Assembly (NCBI RefSeq): GCF_017794765.1
Contig: NZ_CP051236.1
Coordinates: 1,175,307-1,239,306 of the forward strand
Length of the DNA stretch: 64,000 nt
Origin: Nitratireductor sp.
Lineage (GTDB): Bacteria; Pseudomonadota; Alphaproteobacteria; Rhizobiales; Rhizobiaceae
Reading direction: 5' to 3'
In this document: piece by piece, positions 17,347-25,637 of the stretch
Layout of the letters: each line of letters opens with the position of its first letter
Numbering within the stretch: the first letter of the stretch is position 1
Position numbers and translations under genes: made by a program
The notes under the pieces: generated by a model
Seen by the model: the letters and a program-made list of their open reading frames with translations, nothing else
Databases searched by the model: none
Told to the model about the DNA's origin: nothing

Positions 17347-18231
17347 TTATCGTGCGCGCCGGTGCGCGTGGTAGGAGCCGGAGGCGTAAAGCTGTTCTTC
17401 GATGGTGCCGATTCGCTCCATGGCCGTGTCCTGAAGCTCTGTAAGCATGGCGGCGGCGAGCCCTTCGACAACGCCGACAGCCGAAATCACGGATGGAAAG
17501 AAGGACGGGCTTTCGGCTGAGAAGAGCAGGCTGGTGGATGCATGGGGTTGCAATGGTGTGGCGCGGCTGTCGCTCAGTGAAACCAGTTTCGCGCCGGAAT
17601 TGCAGATGCCCTCAGCCACCATGTCGATCTCGCGCGCATAGGGCTGGAAATTGATGGAGAGAACCGCATCGCGCTCCGTCAGCATGGCAAGATCGGCCAC
17701 CAGCGAAGAACCTTCGCTGCCGAGAAGCTCCACATTGGGCCGCAGCATCTTGCACAGATAGGTGAAGGTGAGCCCCGGCCCACGGCAGCTCATGAAGGCG
17801 GCAACGTAGAGCCGCTCGGCATGTGCAAGCGTTTTGGCGGCGGAAGCGATATCTGCGGTCGAATTGATCTCCAGCGCATAGGCAAGGCTTGCCTCCTGCG
17901 CCTTGAAGGTCTCGGCCAGAAGGCCGCTGCCCTTGTCCTGTTTGACGGCCGCCACAGCCTTGTCGGCATAGCGTGCGGGTCCGGTCCTGAAGCTGTCCGC
18001 ATAAACGGCACGCAATTGCGACCAGTCGGCAAAATCCAGCGTGCGCGCCAGGCGCACGAGGGTGGCTGGCGCAACGCCGGCGCGGTTGGCGATCTCGCGC
18101 ATGGAGAGCAGCACGACGTCGTCCGGGTGATCGATCAGGTAGCGGGCTCCATCGGCAAGCCGGCGGGGCAGCGTTTCAATTTGCGAGATCATGCGCTGTG
18201 TCAGCGCTTCAAGGTCTGTCATCTCTGCCAT
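17347..18231 (-). CDS. MurR/RpiR family transcriptional regulator
   Basis: A 294-residue regulator with an N-terminal RpiR helix-turn-helix (about residues 1-80; SMREIANRAGVAPATLVRLARTL) and a C-terminal SIS domain (about 125-265). SIS domains normally sense phosphosugars, but several RpiR members sit with amino-acid or amine operons. Here it lies between the TRAP large permease (4 bases) and the aminotransferase (13 bases), so it is part of the operon and likely represses or activates it. The inverted repeat at 22740-22786 is a candidate operator. A second ATG at residue 4 is possible. Confidence 0.92.
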   Translation of the reverse strand: MAEMTDLEALTQRMISQIETLPRRLADGARYLIDHPDDVVLLSMREIANRAGVAPATLVRLARTLDFADWSQLRAVYADSFRTGPARYADKAVAAVKQDKGSGLLAETFKAQEASLAYALEINSTADIASAAKTLAHAERLYVAAFMSCRGPGLTFTYLCKMLRPNVELLGSEGSSLVADLAMLTERDAVLSINFQPYAREIDMVAEGICNSGAKLVSLSDSRATPLQPHASTSLLFSAESPSFFPSVISAVGVVEGLAAAMLTELQDTAMERIGTIEEQLYASGSYHAHRRAR

Positions 18232-18235
18232 CCAT

Positions 18236-19540
18236 TTACCCGCTTATAAGGCTGGGCAACCACAGGACGGTTGCCGGAAATGCGATGAGTATGGCGACCG
18301 TCACCACATCGGCAAGCAGGAACCATCCCACGCCGCGGAAGACATCGCTGATGGACACTTTATCGGCGACGACATTCTTGATGACGAAGACATTGAGACC
18401 GACCGGCGGTGTGATGAGCCCGATTTCCAGATATTTGGTGATCATGACGCCGGCATAGATCAGGCTGATATCCGCGGTCTCGAAGATCGGCAGGAGAACC
18501 GGAAGGGTGAGCAGCATCACCCCGATGGGATCGAGGAACATGCCGAGCACCAGATAGATCAGCGACACCGCGATGATGATCAGAAGCGGCGACATGTCCT
18601 CTCCGATAAGCCCCTGCACATAGTCGGGGAAGCCCGCAAAGGCGAAAAGCCGGGTCAGAAGCGCTGCGGCCACCGCTATGAGGAAGATTGCGGAGGTGGA
18701 GCGGATCGTCTCGAACGCAGCCGCCTTCAGCGCTTCCCAGCTCAGTGTGCGCTTGGCAAAGCCGATGGCGATGGAGGCAAGGGCACCGATGGCGCCGGCT
18801 TCGGTTGCGGAGAAAAGCCCGGCAAAGATGCCGCCAAAAACAGTTATGACGAGCAGGAAGAGCGGCCATGTCTCGCCAAGCGCAAGAAACCGCTCGCGCC
18901 AGTCGACGCTCGTCTCGCGCGGAGCAAGCGCCGGGTTGTGCTTGACGCGAAGCAGGATCATCAGGCCATACATGAGCGCGGTCAGAAGGCCCGGTATCAC
19001 GGCCCCGATGAAAAGCTCGCTGACGGGAACCTCGGCAAAAACGGCATAGAGAAGCAGGATGGTGCTTGGGGGGATGAGCGATCCCATCGTGCCTGCGGCG
19101 GCAATCGTGCCAACGGCAAGCTTGGCGTCGTACCCACGGTCGAGCATGGCCGGTACGGCGATCTTGCCCATGGCGGCTGCACAGGCGACGGACGAGCCGG
19201 TGACGGAAGAAAAGAGCGCGGCCCCACCCACCGAGGAGATGGCAAGCCCGCCGGGCAGAAAATTCAGCCAGGCGCGGGCGACACGGAAAAGCCCGTCTGT
19301 CAAACCGGCGGAAAAGCAAACATAACCCATGAACAGGAACATAGGGATGGCGCTCAGGCTCCAATGGGCGGCGAAGGCATGGGGAACCGAGCGCATGACG
19401 CCCCATGTCGCCCGTTCTCCCACAAGGAGATACATGCCGACGATTGCGACGAGGCCCAGCGCTGCCGCAACGGGAACGCGCAGCGCAAGGAGGATCATGA
19501 GCGCCCCAAGCGCCCAGTAGACGAGGGTGATGCTATCCAC
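18236..19540 (-). CDS. TRAP transporter large permease (DctM family)
   Basis: A 434-residue membrane protein with about 12-13 helices, the subunit that carries out sodium-driven transport in TRAP systems. Family marks are SIPMFLFMGY near residue 65, LIPPSTILLLYA, ATEAGAIGALA and the C-terminal EIGLITPPVGLNVFV. No ATG fits the N terminus; GTG at 19540 follows an AAGG-type site 10 bases after the DctQ stop and gives the normal start with the first helix. It works with the preceding DctQ and DctP proteins. Confidence 0.93.
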   Translation of the reverse strand: MDSITLVYWALGALMILLALRVPVAAALGLVAIVGMYLLVGERATWGVMRSVPHAFAAHWSLSAIPMFLFMGYVCFSAGLTDGLFRVARAWLNFLPGGLAISSVGGAALFSSVTGSSVACAAAMGKIAVPAMLDRGYDAKLAVGTIAAAGTMGSLIPPSTILLLYAVFAEVPVSELFIGAVIPGLLTALMYGLMILLRVKHNPALAPRETSVDWRERFLALGETWPLFLLVITVFGGIFAGLFSATEAGAIGALASIAIGFAKRTLSWEALKAAAFETIRSTSAIFLIAVAAALLTRLFAFAGFPDYVQGLIGEDMSPLLIIIAVSLIYLVLGMFLDPIGVMLLTLPVLLPIFETADISLIYAGVMITKYLEIGLITPPVGLNVFVIKNVVADKVSISDVFRGVGWFLLADVVTVAILIAFPATVLWLPSLISG

Positions 19541-19550
19541 GGTGAGGCCC

Positions 19551-20066
19551 TTAGTGGTCGCTGTTTTGTGTCTGGGGTGAAACGGCGCGCGAAATCGCGC
19601 AAGCCGCTCGGACAAGGCAGAGAAGTGCCGTCAGGAAACCCGCCACCGGCAGGAAAAAGCGCGGCGGCCATGTGATCACGGGGATCATGCCGACAATGAA
19701 CTCGCCCTGACGATAGGCGCGCAGCGCCTGTTCAAACCCCGCATAGGCGATCAGTGCCAGAAACGCGCCGAAGCAGATCAGCGCAAAGGCATCGAGCACC
19801 GCCTGTGCCCTTGGTCCCAGCCCCTGATAGAACAGATCGACGGCAATGTTCTCGTTGCGCCATTCGACATTGAGCAACGGAAGAAAGATGAGTGCCGGCA
19901 TCCACCAGTCCGACACGATCTCCAGTGTGGAGGGCATCGGCTTGCCAAAGAGGTAACGGCCGCCGACATCCAGGCAGATCTGGAACATCATGACGACGAG
20001 ACACAGGCTGGCCAGAAACGCCAGCAGGCGGCCAATTCGGCCCAGAAAGAGATCGATTGTTTGCAT
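19551..20066 (-). CDS. TRAP transporter small permease (DctQ family)
   Basis: A 171-residue protein with four predicted helices, the usual size and layout of DctQ subunits. The conserved pattern of DctQ is visible: GRYLFGKPMPSTLEIVSDWW in helix two and NVEWRNENIAVDLFYQGLG before helix three. It pairs with the large permease 10 bases downstream. The binding protein gene ends 60 bases upstream in the transcription direction. Alone it does not transport; it forms the membrane complex with DctM. Confidence 0.9.
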   Translation of the reverse strand: MQTIDLFLGRIGRLLAFLASLCLVVMMFQICLDVGGRYLFGKPMPSTLEIVSDWWMPALIFLPLLNVEWRNENIAVDLFYQGLGPRAQAVLDAFALICFGAFLALIAYAGFEQALRAYRQGEFIVGMIPVITWPPRFFLPVAGFLTALLCLVRAACAISRAVSPQTQNSDH

Positions 20067-20126
20067 GGTGGATCCCGGCTGATCAAAAGCGTGGGCGGCA
20101 CCCGCAAGGGCGCCGCCGTGACAGGC

Positions 20127-21242
20127 TCAAAGGCCGTATTCGGTTTCAGAAAGCTTGTCGAAGATCTCGGTCTTCATGCGCTCTGCGAGGGCCTCGTCGG
20201 AAAGGCCGGATGCGGTGATCTCTTCCCACTTGGCCAAAGCCGCCTGATAGCTCTCGATCAGCGATTGCGCGTCGTCCACTCCGTAGACGTCCTTCGCCTT
20301 CGTCACAATCGCAGAAACGTCCTGGCTGTTGAAACTGGCGATTTCGGCTTCAAGCGCCTCCGGCTTGTCCAGAACCTTCATGCCGTGATCGGCCGCTTCG
20401 GCTTTCGCCTCCTCGTTCTGCGCGACATAGGCCTTGGTCGTCGCAACGATGGCCTCGGCCATCTTGTCCAGCATGACGCGCCGGTTCTCGGGGGTGAGCT
20501 CCGCCCAGCTGTCCTTGTTGAAGGCGAGAAGCGGCCCGGAATTGTAGACGCCGAAACTGCCGAGCGTGATCGTGTCGGCGACATCCCAGAGCGAATGCGT
20601 TTTCAGCGAAGCGGCGGGCTGCATGGCAACGTCGATGACACCCTTGTCGAGCGCCTCATACATTTCCGAGCTGGAGGTGTGGACGACCGTCGCGCCAGCC
20701 TCACCGATCCAGCGATCCCACGCGCCGCCGGGCGAACGAACACGCTTGCCGGCGATGTCCGCCGTCTTGCCGATCTCGCTCTTGCTGATCAGCGCATAGG
20801 GCGCGGTGGCATAGCTGCCGGTATAGACCACGTTCTGCCTGGAAAATTCTGCAATGCAGGGCGCGCAGTTCAAGAGGGTGAATTCGGTGACGGCCGCCGC
20901 GACGGCAAGGGAGTTGCCGCTCAGCATGGCAAGCTCTGCCACAAGCTGGCTGGTGGGAAGCTGTGCCGGGTTGTAGGTGAGCGCGAGCACGGAAGCATCA
21001 GCCACGCCATCGCCCAGTCCCGTCAGGGTTTCCTTGCCACCCAGAAGCGCGCCGCCCGAAACGAGCTTGAAGGTCACATCTCCCTTGGAGGCTTCGGCCA
21101 CCGCCGGGAAATATGTTTCATAGCCAGCGAAGATTGTCGGATGCGACGGGGCGACCCAGGAACTGACTGTGAGTTCGATCGCAGCGGCGCTGGCCGTGCT
21201 GGCGGCCAGAGCGAGAATGGCGGCGGTGATGGTTTTCTTCAT
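20127..21242 (-). CDS. TRAP transporter substrate-binding protein (DctP family)
   Basis: A 371-residue periplasmic binding protein. The signal peptide is clear (MKKTITAAILALAAS, cleavage near ASA). Inside, GKRVRSPGGAWDRWIGEAGA corresponds to the region with the conserved ligand-binding Arg, and GVIDVAMQPAASLKTHSLWDVA is the characteristic later segment. It resembles the C4-dicarboxylate/branched ligand TRAP binding proteins, though the ligand is unknown. Its ATG overlaps the stop of the MlrC gene by four bases, so translation is coupled. The operon suggests a compound later cut by the M81 metallopeptidase and transaminated. Confidence 0.92.
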   Translation of the reverse strand: MKKTITAAILALAASTASAAAIELTVSSWVAPSHPTIFAGYETYFPAVAEASKGDVTFKLVSGGALLGGKETLTGLGDGVADASVLALTYNPAQLPTSQLVAELAMLSGNSLAVAAAVTEFTLLNCAPCIAEFSRQNVVYTGSYATAPYALISKSEIGKTADIAGKRVRSPGGAWDRWIGEAGATVVHTSSSEMYEALDKGVIDVAMQPAASLKTHSLWDVADTITLGSFGVYNSGPLLAFNKDSWAELTPENRRVMLDKMAEAIVATTKAYVAQNEEAKAEAADHGMKVLDKPEALEAEIASFNSQDVSAIVTKAKDVYGVDDAQSLIESYQAALAKWEEITASGLSDEALAERMKTEIFDKLSETEYGL

Positions 21243-22726
21243 GTTACCCTCTGTTCTTTCAGGTTGAAGCGCTCCCGAGGCACATTTCGGAAGGGCAGTT
21301 TTGAAACGTCAGCCATGGCTGGCCCCAGCGTTTCGCAGGACTGGATGACGTCGAACCGGTTGCCGAATGCAGCCCGGAAATGGTTTTTCGCCTTGGCGAG
21401 CAGGACGGGCACGTCGTCGATCTCGATCCCGTGAAGACGGAAATAGGCGCTGTCATTGGGAGACTGGCAGCCCGTGGTCACGATGACCCGAAGGTTTCCG
21501 ACGTGCAGCAGAGCTGTCGGGCCGAGATCCACCTTCATGCCCCGCTCCATGGCGTCCTCGTTCTGGAAACGCCCATCGGTGATCCGCAGGACTTCGGCCC
21601 GGCAGGCGACGGGCTTTCCGAAGCGGACGTCGAGCCTTGCGCCGAGGCTGATGTCGAGCTCTGCACCAATGCCCGCCCGATGGGCTTCCGCCACGATCTC
21701 CGGTGCGGAGAAGAACGCAAACACGCTGCCATCTGGCAATTCCGCATTCATGGCAGCACGGAAGAGGCCTGGTGTGTCGCCAATTCCTCCGGAAAGGGGA
21801 TTGTCGGCTGGCTCAAGGATCGCAACGCGACTTCCATCAGCCCATGGGCGGCCCGCGAGCACCGCTTCAGCCGAGGGAAGATCAGGCTGAAAGCGAGCCT
21901 GCGTGCCTCGCATATAGCCGGCAACATGATCCGCCAGAGCCTGCCCCTGATATCTGTCCTCGCATGTCACGAGAACGCCGGAGTTGGCCTGCGGAACGTC
22001 CGCATAGGCGAAGCTTGCAAAGGGATAGGCAACCGGAAAGAGAGACTTGCCGCCGATCTTGAGGCCCGCCGCCCGTGCTTCTTTTTCGATATCCAGCATG
22101 GGGCCGGGCCCATCGGTGCGCATGTTGAAGCTCGGCAGGATCCTGTCGATCGTTTTCAAAAGCACACGGCTCTGCACCCCGTTCCTGATGATGTGCGCCA
22201 GCATGTCCAGCGCGTCGCGCGCGGCCTCAGCCATGTCTATGTGAGGATAGGTCCGGTAAACGGTAGCGGCATTGAGCATGCCGGCAAGCTCCGGCGCGAT
22301 GCAGGCATGCATGTCGAAGGACGCGGCAATGGGCAATTCCGGAAAGCGGCGACGCAGTGCCGCGACCAGTGTCGTTTCCGGATCCGGGTCGACGGTGCCG
22401 ATGCAGGCTCCATGGAGAGACAGATACAGACCGTCGATACCCGTCAAAGCCGGGTCTTCCGCAATCTCTGCCGTTAGCCGGTCAAGAAGCGTCTGTTCAA
22501 CCGGTCCGGCCGGAGCGGCCGAAGCGCAGCGCGAGAAGACCAGTTCAACGTCCGGGTGCATGGCAGCCCAGGAAAGCGCTCCGCCAGGCTCGGTGGATGT
22601 GTTTCGGTAAAGCACGGCAGCTTCGTCGCCACGGCACCATTCGCGCGCCTCGAAATGTTCGAGTTTTGTCTGGCAAACCGAGAATGAGTTCGCTTCGTGC
22701 CAAAGGCGAGCGATGCCGATACGCAT
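21239..22726 (-). CDS. M81 family metallopeptidase (MlrC-like)
   Basis: A 495-residue protein of the MlrC/DUF1485 family. MlrC finishes microcystin linear peptide breakdown in Sphingomonas, but most members sit in amino-compound catabolic operons and have unknown substrates. Visible metal-site candidates are the N-terminal RLWHEANSFS, SLHGACIG, AASFDMHACIAPE and TYPHIDMAEAA, all typical of M81. The C-terminal MlrC_C part includes DVPVLLAKAKNHFRAAFG. It is the first gene of the minus-strand operon and overlaps dctP by ATGA. A strong promoter lies just upstream. Confidence 0.9.
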   Translation of the reverse strand: MRIGIARLWHEANSFSVCQTKLEHFEAREWCRGDEAAVLYRNTSTEPGGALSWAAMHPDVELVFSRCASAAPAGPVEQTLLDRLTAEIAEDPALTGIDGLYLSLHGACIGTVDPDPETTLVAALRRRFPELPIAASFDMHACIAPELAGMLNAATVYRTYPHIDMAEAARDALDMLAHIIRNGVQSRVLLKTIDRILPSFNMRTDGPGPMLDIEKEARAAGLKIGGKSLFPVAYPFASFAYADVPQANSGVLVTCEDRYQGQALADHVAGYMRGTQARFQPDLPSAEAVLAGRPWADGSRVAILEPADNPLSGGIGDTPGLFRAAMNAELPDGSVFAFFSAPEIVAEAHRAGIGAELDISLGARLDVRFGKPVACRAEVLRITDGRFQNEDAMERGMKVDLGPTALLHVGNLRVIVTTGCQSPNDSAYFRLHGIEIDDVPVLLAKAKNHFRAAFGNRFDVIQSCETLGPAMADVSKLPFRNVPRERFNLKEQRVT

Positions 22727-22739
22727 ACTTCATCCGACT

Positions 22740-22791
22740 AAAATAAAACAAATGTTCCGATACTTAAAAAATAATTGTTTTGTTTTGTCAA
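22740..22791 (-). promoter_or_regulatory. Promoter of the mlrC-TRAP operon overlapped by a long inverted repeat
   Basis: On the minus strand TTGACA (22791-22786) and TTTAAG (22768-22763) are 17 bases apart. An inverted repeat with arms 22740-22753 and 22773-22786 (AAAATAAAACAAAT against AATTGTTTTGTTTT, 12 of 14 pairing) spans the region from the -35 element to beyond the -10. It is a good operator candidate for the RpiR regulator encoded in the operon. Confidence 0.55.
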
Positions 22792-22999
22792 CAGCATTCG
22801 GGCTTTCGGTCGACCTGTAGAGGCTATGTGGCCGGCAGCCTTGGTCAATCGGCGGAAGGGGGGCATGAAAAGAACGCGCACTGGTTTCGACGCCGGCTTT
22901 GTGTGATCATCTCTGAAGGGGAGAATGGGAGAGCAAAAACAAGATGCGGAAAGCACAGGCCCTGCCTTGCAGGCAGTGTAACGGGCGGAGTGCGGTTTA

Positions 23000-24883
23000 G
23001 TGGAAACGCCGCAATCACCTGCCTTACGATCCTATCATTCATGGATCGCCAATGAAACGCTGGAGGATTATTCGCTGCGCTATGCGGCGCGGTCCTTCCG
23101 GCGCTGGTCTCCGTTCGTCATCGCGAACACCGCGCTGGGCGGCATCTCGTTTCTGGCGCTGGAGGCCATCGGCGGAGCGATCACGCTGAGCTACGGCTTC
23201 GCCAACGCGTTTCCCGCCGTACTCATCACCTGCCTGTTCGTCTTTGTCACGAACCTGCCCATTGCTTACTATTCGAGCCGCTACAACATCGACATGGATC
23301 TTCTCACGCGCGGGGCGGGGTTCGGCTATATCGGCTCCACCATCACCTCGCTGATCTATGCGACCTTCACCTTCATCTTCTTCGCACTCGAGGGTGCGAT
23401 CATGGCGCAGGCGCTGAAGCTTTTCGCGGATGTGCCGCTGGTGCTGGGCTACATCATTTCATCGCTCGTCATCATTCCCATCACCTTCATGGGCGTCACG
23501 ATGATCAGCAAGTTGCAGATGGTCACTCAGCCCATCTGGATCGCCATGCTGCTTGCGCCCTTCATCTATATCGCGGTCGGGCATCCCGAAACGCTCGATC
23601 AGTGGATGGCATTCGCTGGCAGCGAAACGTCTGATGGCGGTTTCGATGTGCTTGCCTTCGGTTCGGCCATCGGGGTTCTGTGCGCTCTTTCCATCCAGAT
23701 CGGCGAGCAGGTGGATTATCTGCGCTTCCTGCCCGACAAGACGCGCGAAAACCGCTGGCGCTGGTGGGCGGCGGTCATCTCCGCCGGTCCCGGGTGGATC
23801 GTGGTTGGCGGTTTCAAGATCCTGTGCGGCAGCCTTCTGGCCGTGCTCGCGGTCTCTGCCGGCCTGTCGCCATCGACGGCGCTCGAGCCGATCCACATGT
23901 ATATCAAGGCCTATGAATATGTGAGTGACGACCCCCGCACCGTGCTGGCCCTGGCAGCGGTTTTTGTCCTCATCTCGCAGGTCAAGATCAACGTGACGAA
24001 TGCCTATGCCGGCTCGCTCGCCTGGTCCAATTTCTTCTCGCGCGTCACGCATTATCACCCCGGCCGCGTGGTCTGGCTGATCTTCAACATCCTGATCTCT
24101 CTGCTTTTGATGCTGCTCGGCATCTTCCAGACGCTGGAGCTGGTGCTGGCGGTCTATTCGGTCATCGCCGCCGCGTGGATCGGCTCCATCTTCGCCGATC
24201 TCGCCATCTTGAAGCCGATGGGCGTCAGCCCGCCTTTCACCGAGTTCAAGCGCGCCTATCTCTACGATTTCAATCCGGTGGGTTGCGGGTCGATGGCGTT
24301 TGCTTCCCTCTTCGCGCTCATCTGTTTCATGGGCGGATTCGGGGATCTGGCGGAAGCATATGCTGCTCCCATAGCTTTCTTTACCGCGCTTTCAGGCGCC
24401 GTTCTGATCGGCGTGGCGACACGCGGTCGCTATTATCTCGCCCGCCCGCGCGTGCCGCTTGCCGAGCCCGACAAACCTGTGGTGCGCTGTGAAATCTGCG
24501 AGCTGGAATATGAGCGACCGGACATGGTGCATTGCACCTTTTATCAGCGCCCGATCTGCTCGCTTTGCTGCAGTCTCGATTCCCATTGCCATGATGTCTG
24601 CAAATCGTCCGGCACGGTTCTGGAGAACTCGCGTTCGCGTTATTTCGGCCGCGCCCTGCGCAGCAAGATCGCGCCACGCATGACGCAGCGGCTGCTCAAG
24701 GTGAGCGGCGTCCTTTTCTCGCTCGCCGTGATGACAGCCGCGGTATTCCTGCTCACCTACCGGCTGATAGAGCGCCACTGCGCTTCAGCCGCATGTGGAA
24801 AGCGGTACGCTTCTCCTGCGGGTGTTCCTTGCGCTTCTTCCGCTGCTTGCCATTGGCGCATGGTGGATCGTTCTCTCGCATGA
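23000..24883 (+). CDS. NCS1-family permease with Cys-rich domain, N-terminal part of a transporter-fused histidine kinase
   Basis: The first 470 residues are an NCS1 nucleobase/hydantoin-type permease with about twelve helices (LRYAARSFRRWSPFVIANTA, then FIFFALEGAIMAQAL, and INVTNAYAGSLAWSNFFSR). Residues 497-534 hold eight Cys (497, 500, 512, 520, 523, 524, 530, 534), a likely zinc-binding module. One more helix follows near 565-582. From about residue 588 on, the sequence is Cys/Ala-rich and looks like an out-of-frame reading of the kinase that continues in the +1 frame. The start is GTG at 23000 with GGAG ten bases upstream. I read this as the sensory half of one transporter-kinase, either broken by a one-base insertion or made as two overlapping proteins. 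Confidence 0.8.
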   Translation: METPQSPALRSYHSWIANETLEDYSLRYAARSFRRWSPFVIANTALGGISFLALEAIGGAITLSYGFANAFPAVLITCLFVFVTNLPIAYYSSRYNIDMDLLTRGAGFGYIGSTITSLIYATFTFIFFALEGAIMAQALKLFADVPLVLGYIISSLVIIPITFMGVTMISKLQMVTQPIWIAMLLAPFIYIAVGHPETLDQWMAFAGSETSDGGFDVLAFGSAIGVLCALSIQIGEQVDYLRFLPDKTRENRWRWWAAVISAGPGWIVVGGFKILCGSLLAVLAVSAGLSPSTALEPIHMYIKAYEYVSDDPRTVLALAAVFVLISQVKINVTNAYAGSLAWSNFFSRVTHYHPGRVVWLIFNILISLLLMLLGIFQTLELVLAVYSVIAAAWIGSIFADLAILKPMGVSPPFTEFKRAYLYDFNPVGCGSMAFASLFALICFMGGFGDLAEAYAAPIAFFTALSGAVLIGVATRGRYYLARPRVPLAEPDKPVVRCEICELEYERPDMVHCTFYQRPICSLCCSLDSHCHDVCKSSGTVLENSRSRYFGRALRSKIAPRMTQRLLKVSGVLFSLAVMTAAVFLLTYRLIERHCASAACGKRYASPAGVPCASSAACHWRMVDRSLA

Positions 24884-25637
24884 AAGCCGGGAACTGGCCG
24901 AGCGCGATCTCGTCACCTCGCTTGAAAAGCTGAGGCAGGCGCAGCAGGAACTCGCGTCAAACGAGCGTCTGGCGGCAATCGGCCAGATAACCGCCACGGT
25001 GAGCCATGAGCTGCGCAATCCGCTGGGCACCATGGTCACCTCCACCGATATTCTGCGCCGCTCTCTCAAAAACGCCGATGAACCTGTGACGGGCGAGTTG
25101 CAGCGCCTGCAGCGCAATGCCTGGCGCTGTGTTCGCATCATCGAGGATCTTCTGGATTTCTCGCGCAAGCACGCTCCTGTCATGTCGCCCGTGGCCATCG
25201 ACCGCTGGGTCAAGCAGCAGTTGAGCGAAGAGGACCAGGAGATCGCGCATCTCATCACGCTCAAGCTCGATGCCGGTTGCGATGTCCTTGCCGATGCCGA
25301 GCGTCTGCGGCAGGCCTTCTCCAATGTTCTGCAGAATGCGGCGCAGGCCTGTGAGGAGCGCGGGAAGCAAAGCGGTCAGATCATCATTTCCACACAACGT
25401 CTGCGCGACCGGGTTTACCTTTCGGTCTCCGACAATGGCGGCGGCATGTCTCAGGATGTGGCAGACCGCGTGTTCGAACCGCTCTTCAGCACCAAGGCGT
25501 TCGGTGTCGGGCTTGGCATGCCGCTCGTCAAGCGCATCATGGAGCAGCATGGTGGCGATGTGCTTATCGAAAGCCAGAAAGGTGTCGGCACAACCGTGTC
25601 GCTTGTGCTGCCCTGTGCGGGAAAGCGTGAGCCATGA
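24795..25637 (+). CDS. Sensor histidine kinase, C-terminal part of the permease-kinase
   Basis: About 280 residues. A hydrophobic segment (residues 5-25) leads into a coiled stretch, then HisKA with the H-box VSHELRNPLGTM, and HATPase with NVLQNAAQACEE, the G1 box DNGGGMS and a G2 box VGLGMPLVKRIM. The GTG at 24795 has no visible ribosome site, and in-frame stop codons lie just upstream at 24765 and 24768. The upstream permease frame overlaps it by 89 bases. One base fewer near 24790 would join both parts into a protein of about 878 residues. It overlaps the following REC-kinase gene by four bases. Confidence 0.8.
   Translation: MESGTLLLRVFLALLPLLAIGAWWIVLSHESRELAERDLVTSLEKLRQAQQELASNERLAAIGQITATVSHELRNPLGTMVTSTDILRRSLKNADEPVTGELQRLQRNAWRCVRIIEDLLDFSRKHAPVMSPVAIDRWVKQQLSEEDQEIAHLITLKLDAGCDVLADAERLRQAFSNVLQNAAQACEERGKQSGQIIISTQRLRDRVYLSVSDNGGGMSQDVADRVFEPLFSTKAFGVGLGMPLVKRIMEQHGGDVLIESQKGVGTTVSLVLPCAGKREP

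Noticed and set aside
18191-19675. Open frame of 494 codons antisense to the DctM gene
   Set aside because: Translation is Asp/Gly/Arg-rich without domains; the sense strand encodes a clear DctM protein.
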